Source of the DNA: Armatimonadota bacterium
GTDB lineage: Bacteria > Armatimonadota > Fimbriimonadia > Fimbriimonadales > Fimbriimonadaceae
Length of the DNA: 64,000 nt
NCBI GenBank assembly: GCA_016125185.1
Contig: WGMG01000006.1
Span: 1,860,001-1,924,000, forward strand
Direction: 5' to 3'
This document shows, piece by piece, positions 50,321 to 58,777 of this stretch. A model generated the notes under the pieces. That model saw nothing but the letters and a program-made list of their open reading frames with translations, was not told the DNA's origin and did not search any database. The translations under genes and the position numbers were made by a program. Position 1 is the stretch's first letter. Every line of letters begins with the position of its first letter.

Positions 50321-52081
50321 ATGTCCCGAGTCTCCGGCATCATGTTCTTCCTGCTGTGCCTCACCCTCTTTTCGTGTGGGGGCGGAGGAGGCTCTAGTTC
50401 GGCCGGATTACAATACACGACGGATTGGTCTCACCGGCTCACTTCCGGTCAAATCACCGGCCAATCTCAGCGCGTCAATGTTCTCGACTCGGCTGGACTC
50501 CCTGTCATTTCCGTCATTCTCCAGAACGTTGCGGCTCCGGTCGAGTCCACCACGTTCGACCTCGCAAACGGAGACTACACGCTTCAGGTCCAACTGTTCT
50601 CGGCACCAAACGCTGGCGGAGTTCAAACCGGAATCCTCGAAGTCCCCATCAGTATCACCAATGGCAGGGGCACGACTGTCAGCAGCGCAGTCGGCGATCC
50701 TATCGCCAATATCGGAGTCTCGCCCGATCAGGCAAGCATTCAAGTGGGCAAGGGCAAGCAGTTTCGGGCATTTGGTGTGAATAGCTCCTCCCAAAAGACC
50801 TTCATCGCTCCCGACTCGATCACTTGGTCGGTTCTCGGCGGAATTGGAACCGTTACCCAAGACGGAAACTTTACGGACAATGCGATCGGAACGGGGAGCA
50901 TCCGCGCATCCTACACTACCGGCCCCATCGGATCGGCCGTTATCACCGGTACCCAGGCCGTCACGACACACTCGAAATGGACCGTGTTGGTCTACCTCAA
51001 CAGCGCGAATAGTCTTCAGCAGTATTCGTTCCTCAACATGAATCAGATGGAACGGGTCGCCGACAATCCCGATGTCCGATTCGTCGTTCAGTGGAAGCAA
51101 TTCCCGGCCCAGTACTCCGGCGGAACCTTCAACGGCACCCGCCGCTACTTGGTCGCTCCCGACCAAACCAGCAGCATCGCCTCCACCCTCATTCAAGACA
51201 TGGGAACGTCCGTAGACATGGGATCGACCCAAACCCTGCACGACTTCATTACGTGGGGCAAGGCAAACTTCCCCGCCGATCACTATTGTCTCATTCTTTG
51301 GGATCACGGTAGCGGATGGCAGGGCCCACCCTCTAGTTCCCAAGCCATCCATCAGTCGATCTCGAACGATGACCAAGCCCAAAGCGAAATTGAGATTTGG
51401 AACTTGAGCCAAGCCCTTGGGTCAGAACATTTCGACATTCTCGCCTGCGACGCCTGCGACATGCAGATGCTCGAAGTAGCCTACGAAGTTAAGGACAACT
51501 GCGACTATTACGTCGGCAGCGAAGAGCTGACCCCCGCCGAAGGCTATCCCTATGACTTGGTCTTCGGACCTCTCCGCGACAATCCGGACATGACGCCGAG
51601 GGCCTTCTCCAAGTCGTTTGTCGATGGAATGCTGGCGGTTCCGCTCTACAACACCTCGAAAATCACGCAAGGTGTGGTCGATACCAGTCAGCTCAATTCC
51701 TTGGCAAGTGCTGTCAGCACGCTAGGGACCGAACTGAAGAACAATTCGTCGAGTCTAACGTCCGCCATCCAATTTGCTCGCGCGAACGCCGCAAGTTTTG
51801 ATGTCTCTTCTTCTCGCTACTACCGCGATCTCTATGACCTCTGTCTAAAGCTGGAGGCGAATACATCGATACCCTCCGTGTTGTCGGCCACCGCAGGCGT
51901 CAAGTCCGCTGCCTCGAACGCGATCGTTTGGGCCGGCCACAATTCGCTTTCCCCGGCTAGCACCGGACTTGCGATTGACTTCTCGACGGCGTCTGCATTT
52001 TCCAGCCAAGCCGCGAATTATCGACTGCTGAAACTCGGTCAGGCGACCCAATGGAATGAATTCCTTGAGGGAGCTCCTTAG
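50321..52081 (+). CDS. clostripain-family (C11) lipoprotein peptidase
   Basis: A 586-residue predicted lipoprotein (MSRVSGIMFFLLCLTLFSCG, lipid Cys in LFSC, then a Gly-rich linker). Residues ~25-200 are two beta-rich modules, the second an Ig-like SITWSVLGGIGTVTQDGNFT. The peptidase follows: WTVLVYLNSANSLQQYSFLN, His329 in LILWDHGSGW and the nucleophile Cys379 in FDILACDACDMQMLEVAYEV. C11 enzymes cut after Arg/Lys in secreted proteins. The start ATG 50321 has AGGTG ahead; the GTG at 50315 is an alternative. It is a tandem paralogue of the next gene, which lacks the Cys. Confidence 0.85.
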   Translation: MSRVSGIMFFLLCLTLFSCGGGGGSSSAGLQYTTDWSHRLTSGQITGQSQRVNVLDSAGLPVISVILQNVAAPVESTTFDLANGDYTLQVQLFSAPNAGGVQTGILEVPISITNGRGTTVSSAVGDPIANIGVSPDQASIQVGKGKQFRAFGVNSSSQKTFIAPDSITWSVLGGIGTVTQDGNFTDNAIGTGSIRASYTTGPIGSAVITGTQAVTTHSKWTVLVYLNSANSLQQYSFLNMNQMERVADNPDVRFVVQWKQFPAQYSGGTFNGTRRYLVAPDQTSSIASTLIQDMGTSVDMGSTQTLHDFITWGKANFPADHYCLILWDHGSGWQGPPSSSQAIHQSISNDDQAQSEIEIWNLSQALGSEHFDILACDACDMQMLEVAYEVKDNCDYYVGSEELTPAEGYPYDLVFGPLRDNPDMTPRAFSKSFVDGMLAVPLYNTSKITQGVVDTSQLNSLASAVSTLGTELKNNSSSLTSAIQFARANAASFDVSSSRYYRDLYDLCLKLEANTSIPSVLSATAGVKSAASNAIVWAGHNSLSPASTGLAIDFSTASAFSSQAANYRLLKLGQATQWNEFLEGAP

Positions 52082-52136
52082 GACCAATCGTAAATACAGC
52101 ACAATTGGCGGCCCACTTGCAATATCCTAATTGGTA

Positions 52137-53894
52137 ATGTCGCGTCGGCTTCCTGTTCTATTCGCGTTTCTTTGCCTGCTGATGACCCTGCTGTCGTGTG
52201 GCGGCTCCGGTGGAGGAATCCGCGGTCTGGTCTACACGACGAACTGGACCAACTATCAAGCGCTCGGCCAGATCGACGGTGCCTCGCAGAAGGTCAACAT
52301 TTACGATAGCGCCGGCCTCCCCGTCACCACCGTCATCATTCAAAACGTGACGGCGCCCATCGAGTCGACCAGTATCGAACTCGCCAACGGAAACTATCTT
52401 CTTGAGTCCCAGCTCTTTTCCGGCGCGAACGCGGGCGGAACCCAAACCGGCGAACTCGTCGTCCCCTTCACGATCAGCGGCGGTCAAGTCGAGATCAAGA
52501 GCGCCGTTGGCAACTCAGTCGATTCCATCGCCGTTTCACCCAGCCAAGCCAGCGTCGAGGTCGGCCGAGGACAGCAGTTTCGAGCCTACGGCCAAGACCC
52601 CAACGGCGTCAAAACCTTCATCACGCCCGATTCCATCACCTGGTCCGTCCTAGGGGGCATCGGCAGTATCACGACCGACGGCAACTACACCGCAAATGCC
52701 GAAGCCACCGGCAGCGTCCGCGCCACCTACACCAATGGCCGCCTGGGTTCCGCCATCGTCACCAATACCGCGCCGAACGTCACGCACGGCAAGTGGACCA
52801 TCCTCGTCTATATGAATGCGGCCAACGATTTGCAGCAGTATTCGGTACTAAACATGAACCAAATCGAAAAGGTCGCCAGCAATCCTGACGTCCGTTTCGT
52901 GGTCCAGTGGAAGCAGTACCCGGCCCAGTTCACCGGCGGAACCTTTAACGGAACCCGCCGCTATTTGGCTGCCTCCGACTTCTCTAACAACATCAATTCG
53001 ACGCTCCTGCAGGACATGGGCACGACTGTCGACATGGGTTCCGCCCAAACCCTCCACGACTTCATCACGTGGGGCAAAGCCAACTTCCCCGCCGACCATT
53101 ATTGCCTCATCATCTGGAACCACGGCAACGGCTGGCGAAGGTCGCTTGGCAACCTCGACCTCACCCGCGCCGTCTCTTACGACGACGAAATGGGCACGTC
53201 GATTCAGATCTGGGAACTCAGCCAAGCCCTTGGCTCCGAACATTTCGACATCATCTCTTGGGACGCCAGCCTCATGCAGATGGCCGAAATTGCCTACGAG
53301 ATCAAGGACAACACCGATTACGTTGTGGGTAGCGAGGAGAGCCCGCCCGCCGAAGGTCTTCCTTATGACCTCGTCTTCGCGCCCTTCCGCGACACGCCCG
53401 ACGAAAGCGCCCGCAATCTCTCGAAGTCCTTCGTGGATGGCATGCTCGCGGTGTCCTCGTACGCCAGCAAGAAGATCACGCAGAGCGTCATTGATACCAG
53501 CCAGTTGCCCGCCCTCGCGTCCGCGGTTAGCAGCCTCGGCATCGAATTAACCAACAATGCGAGCAGTCTCACGACCGCGATCCAAACCACGAGGAGCACA
53601 GCGCAAAGTTACAGCCCGACCTCCGCTCGCGTCTATCGCGACCTGAAGGATGTTTGTCTGAACCTAGAAGCCAATACGACCATTCCGTCGGTACTCACCG
53701 CCACTGCCAACGTGAAGACCGCGCTGGCTAACGCTGTAGTTTGGGAGGGTCATAACAGTAATTCACCCAACAGCGCCGGAATCTCCATTGATTTTTCGGC
53801 CGGCTCGACATTTGCGTCTAGTGCGTCGGACTATCAGCTCATGAAGTTCGCCCAGGCGACGCAGTGGGACGAATACCTCAGCATAGCTCCGTAA
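52137..53894 (+). CDS. clostripain-family lipoprotein paralogue with Cys-to-Ser active site
   Basis: A 585-residue tandem duplicate of the preceding gene with the same layout: lipoprotein signal (MSRRLPVLFAFLCLLMTLLS then CG), beta-rich modules including SITWSVLGGIGSITTDGNYT, and a C11 domain. His329 is kept in LIIWNHGNGW, but the nucleophile position reads FDIISWDASLMQMAEIAYEI, with Ser378 (AGC) where the paralogue has Cys379. It is therefore probably not a cysteine peptidase; it may be a binding, decoy or regulatory partner of the first copy. The start is ATG 52137, 55 bases after the previous stop, so both are likely in one transcript. The region after the domain (LEANTTIPSVLTATANVKTA) is shared by both. 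Confidence 0.85.
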   Translation: MSRRLPVLFAFLCLLMTLLSCGGSGGGIRGLVYTTNWTNYQALGQIDGASQKVNIYDSAGLPVTTVIIQNVTAPIESTSIELANGNYLLESQLFSGANAGGTQTGELVVPFTISGGQVEIKSAVGNSVDSIAVSPSQASVEVGRGQQFRAYGQDPNGVKTFITPDSITWSVLGGIGSITTDGNYTANAEATGSVRATYTNGRLGSAIVTNTAPNVTHGKWTILVYMNAANDLQQYSVLNMNQIEKVASNPDVRFVVQWKQYPAQFTGGTFNGTRRYLAASDFSNNINSTLLQDMGTTVDMGSAQTLHDFITWGKANFPADHYCLIIWNHGNGWRRSLGNLDLTRAVSYDDEMGTSIQIWELSQALGSEHFDIISWDASLMQMAEIAYEIKDNTDYVVGSEESPPAEGLPYDLVFAPFRDTPDESARNLSKSFVDGMLAVSSYASKKITQSVIDTSQLPALASAVSSLGIELTNNASSLTTAIQTTRSTAQSYSPTSARVYRDLKDVCLNLEANTTIPSVLTATANVKTALANAVVWEGHNSNSPNSAGISIDFSAGSTFASSASDYQLMKFAQATQWDEYLSIAP

Positions 53895-53948
53895 GTGGGG
53901 AAAAGTCTTTATTGACAACCTTTTACCGTGGTCATTATTATCACTTTA

Positions 53949-53964
53949 TCACCTGTATAGGTGA
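53949..53964. promoter_or_regulatory. palindrome overlapping a ribosome-site-like sequence
   Basis: TCACCT-GTAT-AGGTGA is a perfect 6-bp-arm palindrome ending 12 bases before the ATG at 53976. The right arm contains AGGTGA, which could serve as ribosome site, so the hairpin might limit translation; alternatively it is a protein-binding operator. Confidence 0.35.
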
Positions 53965-53975
53965 CAGGCTAAGAT

Positions 53976-55367
53976 ATGAATCACAGTCGAACACTTTTGA
54001 TCGCAACATGTTGCGTGTTTCCTTCGTGGGTAATGGCTCAGGAAGCCGACCTCGGCGCGAGTTTTAGTCGGGTCTGGTTTGCTCGGGGCAAGCCAGTCTC
54101 GTCCAAATCCGAAGTCAATTCTTTCGGCATTGATCAGACACAGTCAAGTAGTAGCTCAGTAACTTTGAGAACAGTGCCTACCGAGCCTCTCGTTGGCATC
54201 GAAATTAAGATTTCAGCACTTTCTCTAGCGATCCATGAGAACATGAAGAAGAACTTTCTCAAAGTTTCCGAGATCTCGAAATTATTGACCGATATTGTCA
54301 AGAACGGGACTCTTGGTGGTGTCGACAGTCGAGGACTTTTTACTATCAGGAGAACCGACTATGAAATGGCTTACACGACGCCGATCCGACCTTTCCTTTC
54401 AAAGGACAAAAAGTCTATCGTTTTGGTTTTGCCATCCACCAAGGGAACGAATCAAGATGAGGCCCTATCCAACAGCATAAACGCTTCCTACGAAGTTACT
54501 TTCGAGCTCAAATACTTTATGAGCCCCAAAAAATACGTTAAGGTTGAACTTGCTGGCGATACGATTAAGCACAAGGACCCCCTTTCGCTCACCGGGCGCG
54601 GAGCGGTTTCTGCGAGTACCGACTTTGCAAAACAGGATACAAAACTTATTGATACCGGTAGCCCCGCCGCAACCGGTCAAAGAACCAAGTTCGCTATCAC
54701 CTATAAGGGAGTCGCCAATTCATTCCAAACGGCTATTTTCAGGGGAGAACGAAGCTATTACGATTTCAGTCTGGACGGAGTGCTGACCGAACTCAGCCAC
54801 GACAAACAGTCGCGAATTTCTCTCGGGTTCGCGGGCGTAACAAACGTTTGGAGCATACCTGGCACCATTTCTACTCGAGCCGTCAATATTGACACGTCTC
54901 AACACGCTCGCCAACAATCAGTCCTTTACGATATCGGCTACAAATGGGGAGACCGACGAGTTGATGGAAAGGGTTTTATACCCGGAGACGAAGTCGATGA
55001 CACAATGACCATCAACCTCGGCATCCAACTCGGCGGCATCTTCTTCAAGCGCATCGAAGGTGTACCCGATCCAGACAAGCTGCGAAGATGGGTGGTGCGC
55101 CCACGCTTGACCATTGCATTTAAAGATTTATTGAAAGGGGACGGAGGCTTGCTCTCCCTTTCTGGTAGCGGAACATTATACGCAGTCAGCGCTGACCTTG
55201 GCGGGGCAGATACCTTTAACGGATACGGAGAGGAATTTAACGTTTCTCTTAAGTTCGGTCCCGATAACCAGCAAATTGCCTTTACTATCTCCGGAGGCCG
55301 AAATCGCGCTCAAGACTTTGTGAAAGTTGCGCCAACTTACTCGCTAGGACTTGCCTACAAGTTCTAA
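53976..55367 (+). CDS. hypothetical outer-membrane beta-barrel-like protein
   Basis: A 463-residue protein with signal peptide MNHSRTLLIATCCVFPSWVM and AQ cleavage. The body alternates polar and hydrophobic residues in many short strands (VVRPRLTIAFKDL, GSGTLYAVSADL, EEFNVSLKFGP, QIAFTISGG), and it ends SLGLAYKF with a C-terminal Phe, as outer-membrane barrels do. No family is recognised. Base composition is more AT-rich than its neighbours, which may mean later acquisition. A hairpin lies just upstream of the ATG. Confidence 0.65.
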   Translation: MNHSRTLLIATCCVFPSWVMAQEADLGASFSRVWFARGKPVSSKSEVNSFGIDQTQSSSSSVTLRTVPTEPLVGIEIKISALSLAIHENMKKNFLKVSEISKLLTDIVKNGTLGGVDSRGLFTIRRTDYEMAYTTPIRPFLSKDKKSIVLVLPSTKGTNQDEALSNSINASYEVTFELKYFMSPKKYVKVELAGDTIKHKDPLSLTGRGAVSASTDFAKQDTKLIDTGSPAATGQRTKFAITYKGVANSFQTAIFRGERSYYDFSLDGVLTELSHDKQSRISLGFAGVTNVWSIPGTISTRAVNIDTSQHARQQSVLYDIGYKWGDRRVDGKGFIPGDEVDDTMTINLGIQLGGIFFKRIEGVPDPDKLRRWVVRPRLTIAFKDLLKGDGGLLSLSGSGTLYAVSADLGGADTFNGYGEEFNVSLKFGPDNQQIAFTISGGRNRAQDFVKVAPTYSLGLAYKF

Positions 55368-55396
55368 AAAAAATGGGCCCGCAACTAAACGGGCCC
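55366..55396 (-). terminator. minus-strand terminator at the 3' end of a plus-strand gene
   Basis: GGGCCCG (55375-55381) pairs with CGGGCCC (55390-55396), loop CAACTAAA. The T run (eight T) lies on the minus strand side (plus-strand A run 55366-55373). It therefore would stop transcription coming from the right, although no minus-strand gene is known there. Confidence 0.55.
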
Positions 55397-55600
55397 GATG
55401 GGCTTGGAGGGTTTATGGTCACCGGACTCATGTTTGGGGGGTTAGGATCGGTCCGGTTCTTGTTTTCGTCGGGGGTCATGCTTGGGTGACCGCTCGACAC
55501 TAACGGTTTTCCGCGAATTCTGTGCCAAATACCCTGTGCGGATACCAGGATAAATTTTGTAGGTTCAAATACAGCGGGAATACCTGGACATATCTGAAGG

Positions 55601-55705
55601 GTGCTCAGTGCTCAGTGCACTCCGCACTCTGCACTCCCCATTCTGTGCTCAGTGCTCTCTGCCCTCCGTTCTCAGTTCCTTGCACTCCCCACTTCGGACT
55701 CCCAA
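55601..55705. repeat. degenerate heptanucleotide array
   Basis: From 55601 the sequence can be cut into 15 consecutive 7-base units without losing register: GTGCTCA, GTGCTCA, GTGCACT, CCGCACT, CTGCACT and so on to CTCCCAA. It lies in an 826-base gap (55368-56193) between convergent genes that holds only repeats and a terminator. Confidence 0.65.
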
Positions 55706-55783
55706 CCATCGCGAAGCTAGCCCTATGCTCTAAGCTCTATGGCCTCTGAATCTCCAAGACTGGATTCTCCACAAAACTAAGTT

Positions 55784-55845
55784 ATCCCTTAGAAAAGGGA
55801 TCGGTAAGTGAGGAACGAACCGAGGGATTGACCACAAACTCCCAC
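55784..55845. repeat. family A hairpin repeat, copy 2
   Basis: Stem ATCCCTT/AAGGGAT (55784-55801, loop AGAA), then CGGTAAGTGAGGAACGAACC and GAGGGATTGACC. The tail matches the other family A copies while the stem differs but still pairs. Confidence 0.6.
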
Positions 55846-55972
55846 CTATAGTAGCGACGCGAAAGGGGCAACAGTCAACTAAGGAAGATACTTTTCCAGG
55901 CCGGGTCTGTCGGCAAGGACCCAATCAAGATTCTTCTCTGAATAGGGTCCGCCAGAAGGGCGCCACCAAGAT

Positions 55973-56040
55973 ACTTCTCCGGATGGAGAAGTCGGTGAGG
56001 TGTCGAAGGCACCGAACCGGATGAGCGGAACAAAACTCTC
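55973..56040. repeat. family A hairpin repeat, copy 3
   Basis: Stem ACTTCTCC-GGAT-GGAGAAGT (55973-55992), then CGGTGAGGTGTCGAAGGCAC and CGAACCGGATGAGCGGAACA. Same family as copies at 13355, 55784 and 60681. Confidence 0.7.
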
Positions 56041-56072
56041 GCTGCAAAGCGAAGACCCCGATCCATCGGGGC

Positions 56073-56120
56073 CAACTCCCAACTCCCAACTCCCAACTCC
56101 CAACTCCCAACTCCCAACTA
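56073..56120. repeat. perfect heptanucleotide array (CAACTCC)6
   Basis: Six exact copies of CAACTCC (56073-56114) and a final CAACTA. The reverse strand reads GGAGTTG repeats. The perfect match between copies points to recent slippage expansion. Confidence 0.9.
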
Positions 56121-56134
56121 AAAGCTTGAGGCTC

Positions 56135-56166
56135 AAAAAAGAATAAACCCCACCATAAAGGTGGGG
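56135..56166 (-). terminator. flagellin terminator
   Basis: CCCCACC (56148-56154) pairs with GGTGGGG (56160-56166), loop ATAAA. On the minus strand the stem leads into TTTATTCTTTTTT. It lies 28 bases past the flagellin stop. Confidence 0.8.
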
Positions 56167-56193
56167 CTTGGTCTTTGTCTATTCGATCAGAAA

Positions 56194-57618
56194 TTAGCCT
56201 TTGAGGAGCGAAAGGACGGACTGTCCAGCTTGGTTCGCCTGGCCGAGCATTGCCATGCCGGCTTGCTGCATCACCTGAAGCTTGGTGTAGTTCGTCATTT
56301 CGGACGCGACGTCAAGGTCTCGGATCGCGCTCTCAGAGTTCGAGAGGTTCTCCTTCATGCTCGCCAGAGATCGGTTGTTGGACTCCAGAACGTTGCGCTG
56401 GAAGTTACCGATTCGGCCTCGCATCTGGCTGACCTCGTCGATCGCCTTGTCGATGACCGCAATAGCCGAGTTGGCGCCAGCCGAGGTGGTGACGTCCACG
56501 TTTGCCAGAGTCGTACCGGAAGCGACGCCCGAACCGAGTTGGTTGGCGCTCATGTTTCGCAGAGCGAGGTTGGTGGTGGTGTTCGCAAGGAATCCGATCT
56601 GGAAGGACGAATCCGCCGCGATGACCTGGCCCATGAGCGAGGTACCCGTCGCGTTGCCACCCTGAGTGATCTGCAACTTGTTACCGTTCGCGTCGGTCAA
56701 GGTCAGACCATCGGCTCCGGCTCGACCGCCGGTGAAGAGGACGTTCTGGCCACCAACCGTGACCGTAGCCGCGGCGTCAGAGCCAACCACGCTTGCCGAG
56801 GTATTCGCCGAAGAAGAAACGACGCCGGACGTATCGACGAAGTTGATCGATCGGTTGGTACCCGTCTGAGTCTGCGTGAAGATCAGCTGGTTCGAGGAGT
56901 TGAACGAAGCGGTAACGCCCGTCTGGCCCGAAGCCGCGTTGATCATCGAAGCGATGCTGGCACCCGAGGTACCGGCCGAGATCGAGAAGCTGACGCCGTT
57001 GACGCTGATGGAGCCTGCAGCCGCCGCACCGGTGGTCAACAGAGCCGTAGCCGTGTACAGAGCCGAAGCCGCTGCAGCCGTCTGGTTGATCGTGATCAGA
57101 CCAGTCTGCGTAACCGTCGTGCTGTTGGCCGTACCGCCGAAGCTGAAGCCAGCAACCTTCGAAGTGTTCGAAATCTGGGTCGTGACACCGGCAGAACCAT
57201 CGAGAAGCTTTCGACCCGAATAGGTAACGGACGAAGCGATTCGGTCGATCGAGCTGATGATCGAGTTGACCTGGTCCTGGTTCGCAGCGAGCTGCGTAGC
57301 CGTCAAAGTAGCCGAGTTGCCCGAGGCAACCGCGAGACTTCGCGCATCGTCCAGAAGCTGGTTCATTTCACCAAGCGCGTTCTCCGCGGTCTTGGCATAG
57401 TTCATGGCTTCCGTGTTGTTGCGGGTCGCAGCATCCATCGAAGCGATCTGCGAGCGGAAAAGTTCAGAGCTGATGAGACCAGCAGGATCGTCAGACGCAT
57501 CCGAAATGCGAAGACCCTTAGAAAGTCGATTCATCGACTTGCTCATCATGCTGGAGACGTTAGCGACGCTATTGTAGGCGCCGAGCGCCTCTACGTTGGT
57601 GTTGATTCGAAATGACAT
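56194..57618 (-). CDS. fliC: flagellin
   Basis: The filament protein, 474 residues. The N-terminal D0/D1 domain begins MSFRINTNVEALGAYNSVAN and has LSKGLRISDASDDPAGLISS and NNTEAMNYAKTAENALGEMN. The C-terminal D1/D0 has RGRIGNFQRNVLESNNRSLA, ESAIRDLDVASEMTNYTKLQ, ending GQSVLSLLKG. The middle (~150-380) is Ser/Thr/Ala-rich and hypervariable, with a FSISAGTSGASIASMINAAS stretch like flagellin_IN repeats. A GGAGGT site is six bases ahead of the ATG. FlgM, the anti-sigma factor, is the only other flagellar gene visible. I could not find a clear sigma28 promoter in 57619-57880. Confidence 0.96.
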   Translation of the reverse strand: MSFRINTNVEALGAYNSVANVSSMMSKSMNRLSKGLRISDASDDPAGLISSELFRSQIASMDAATRNNTEAMNYAKTAENALGEMNQLLDDARSLAVASGNSATLTATQLAANQDQVNSIISSIDRIASSVTYSGRKLLDGSAGVTTQISNTSKVAGFSFGGTANSTTVTQTGLITINQTAAAASALYTATALLTTGAAAAGSISVNGVSFSISAGTSGASIASMINAASGQTGVTASFNSSNQLIFTQTQTGTNRSINFVDTSGVVSSSANTSASVVGSDAAATVTVGGQNVLFTGGRAGADGLTLTDANGNKLQITQGGNATGTSLMGQVIAADSSFQIGFLANTTTNLALRNMSANQLGSGVASGTTLANVDVTTSAGANSAIAVIDKAIDEVSQMRGRIGNFQRNVLESNNRSLASMKENLSNSESAIRDLDVASEMTNYTKLQVMQQAGMAMLGQANQAGQSVLSLLKG

Positions 57619-57888
57619 GTTAGACCTCCGTGTTGTCCTTTGAGTCGTTGCCGTTGCCTTCCTGACTTGGCTTTGGCGATCCCTTCACAGTTTCGCGTTA
57701 GTGGATCGCCGACTCAAACGACCCTCGTTCATTTACCTGTTTCCACACCCAGCAACATTACCAACCTAGTAAAATTACCAGTATTCAAAAAACCCTGTGA
57801 AAACTACTTGGGGACATCTCTTGGCACGGTCCCGACCTTATAGGACATTCATTCAAAACCGGCCCGCCGCAGAGATACACTATTGCCC

Positions 57889-58776
57889 GTGACCACACTT
57901 CTCGTGACCTGGAAAGAGCCGGGTCAAGTCGGCGTCAACGCCGCATGGGACGCCCGAAAGAACGGCGCCGATCTGATCACCACCATTGAAAAGGGCCTCG
58001 CCGCCTGCGAACTCGATCCCTCTCTTCTCGCGATCGGCCTCGGGTCGCTTCCCAACGCCGACGGCGAACTCGAGCTGGACGCCTCCATCATGGACGGCAG
58101 CGACATGAATTGCGGCGCCGTCTGCTCGGTCCGCGGCATCGTCCCGGTCATTTCCGTTGCAAGAATGGTCATGGAAGACACTCCTCATGTGATGCTGGCT
58201 GGCGATCAAGCCCGCCGCTTCGCCATCGAAAAAGGCATGCGACCGCAAAACCTGCTCACCGCCGAATGCATTGAGAAGTACGACGAGTGGGTCCGCGGCG
58301 AAGCCGAGAAGTTTTACGTCCACACCGCCCAAGAGTCGCACGACACCGTCACCATCCTTGGCCTCGAAACCCGCGCAGACGGCACGCCCCACCTCGTGGC
58401 CGCCTCCTCCACCAGCGGCCTGGCCTGGAAGCTTCCCGGACGAGTGGGCGACTCGCCCATCGTGGGCGCTGGTATCTACGCCGACGATGAAATCGGCGCG
58501 GCGGGCGCAACGGGCCTCGGCGAAGAGCTTTGGAAAGCCGTCGCTTCTTTCCGCACCGTACGCAACATGGAAACCGGCATGACCGCCCAAGAGGCTTGCG
58601 AAGAAACGATTCAACACATGACCCGCCGCCAAAAGCACGCCACCGACCTCCCCTGCGTGGTCATGGCCCTTCGAAAAGACGGAGATTTTGGCGCGGCCAC
58701 GACGAAAGGCGAGTTCCCGTATTGGGTTTGTCGCGACGGTGATATAGAATTCAGAGAACAAAAGTCTCTGAACTAA
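57889..58776 (+). CDS. glycosylasparaginase / isoaspartyl peptidase-like Ntn hydrolase
   Basis: A 295-residue Ntn-hydrolase of the asparaginase-2/aspartylglucosaminidase family. A start at GTG 57889 is chosen (a TTG two codons earlier is possible). Visible features are [40 protein letters not shown], the autocleavage site [16 protein letters not shown], where Thr becomes the N-terminal nucleophile, [20 protein letters not shown] and [12 protein letters not shown]. Members cleave GlcNAc-Asn or beta-aspartyl bonds. With no signal peptide it should act in the cytosol. The selB ATG follows one base after its stop, so the two are probably co-transcribed, though no functional link is evident. Confidence 0.88.
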   Translation: MTTLLVTWKEPGQVGVNAAWDARKNGADLITTIEKGLAACELDPSLLAIGLGSLPNADGELELDASIMDGSDMNCGAVCSVRGIVPVISVARMVMEDTPHVMLAGDQARRFAIEKGMRPQNLLTAECIEKYDEWVRGEAEKFYVHTAQESHDTVTILGLETRADGTPHLVAASSTSGLAWKLPGRVGDSPIVGAGIYADDEIGAAGATGLGEELWKAVASFRTVRNMETGMTAQEACEETIQHMTRRQKHATDLPCVVMALRKDGDFGAATTKGEFPYWVCRDGDIEFREQKSLN

Positions 58777-58777
58777 G

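Noticed and set aside
56073-56120. CRISPR array
   Set aside because: Units are 7 bases with no spacers; none of the repeats in the window has the 25-40 base repeat-spacer pattern, and no cas gene is present.
55875-56136. Overlapping small frames reading GVGSWELGVGS repeats
   Set aside because: They translate the CAACTCC heptamer array; open only because the repeat lacks stops.
57619-57880. sigma28 promoter for flagellin
   Set aside because: No GCCGATAA-like box with a TAAA at correct spacing could be found on the minus strand, so none is claimed.
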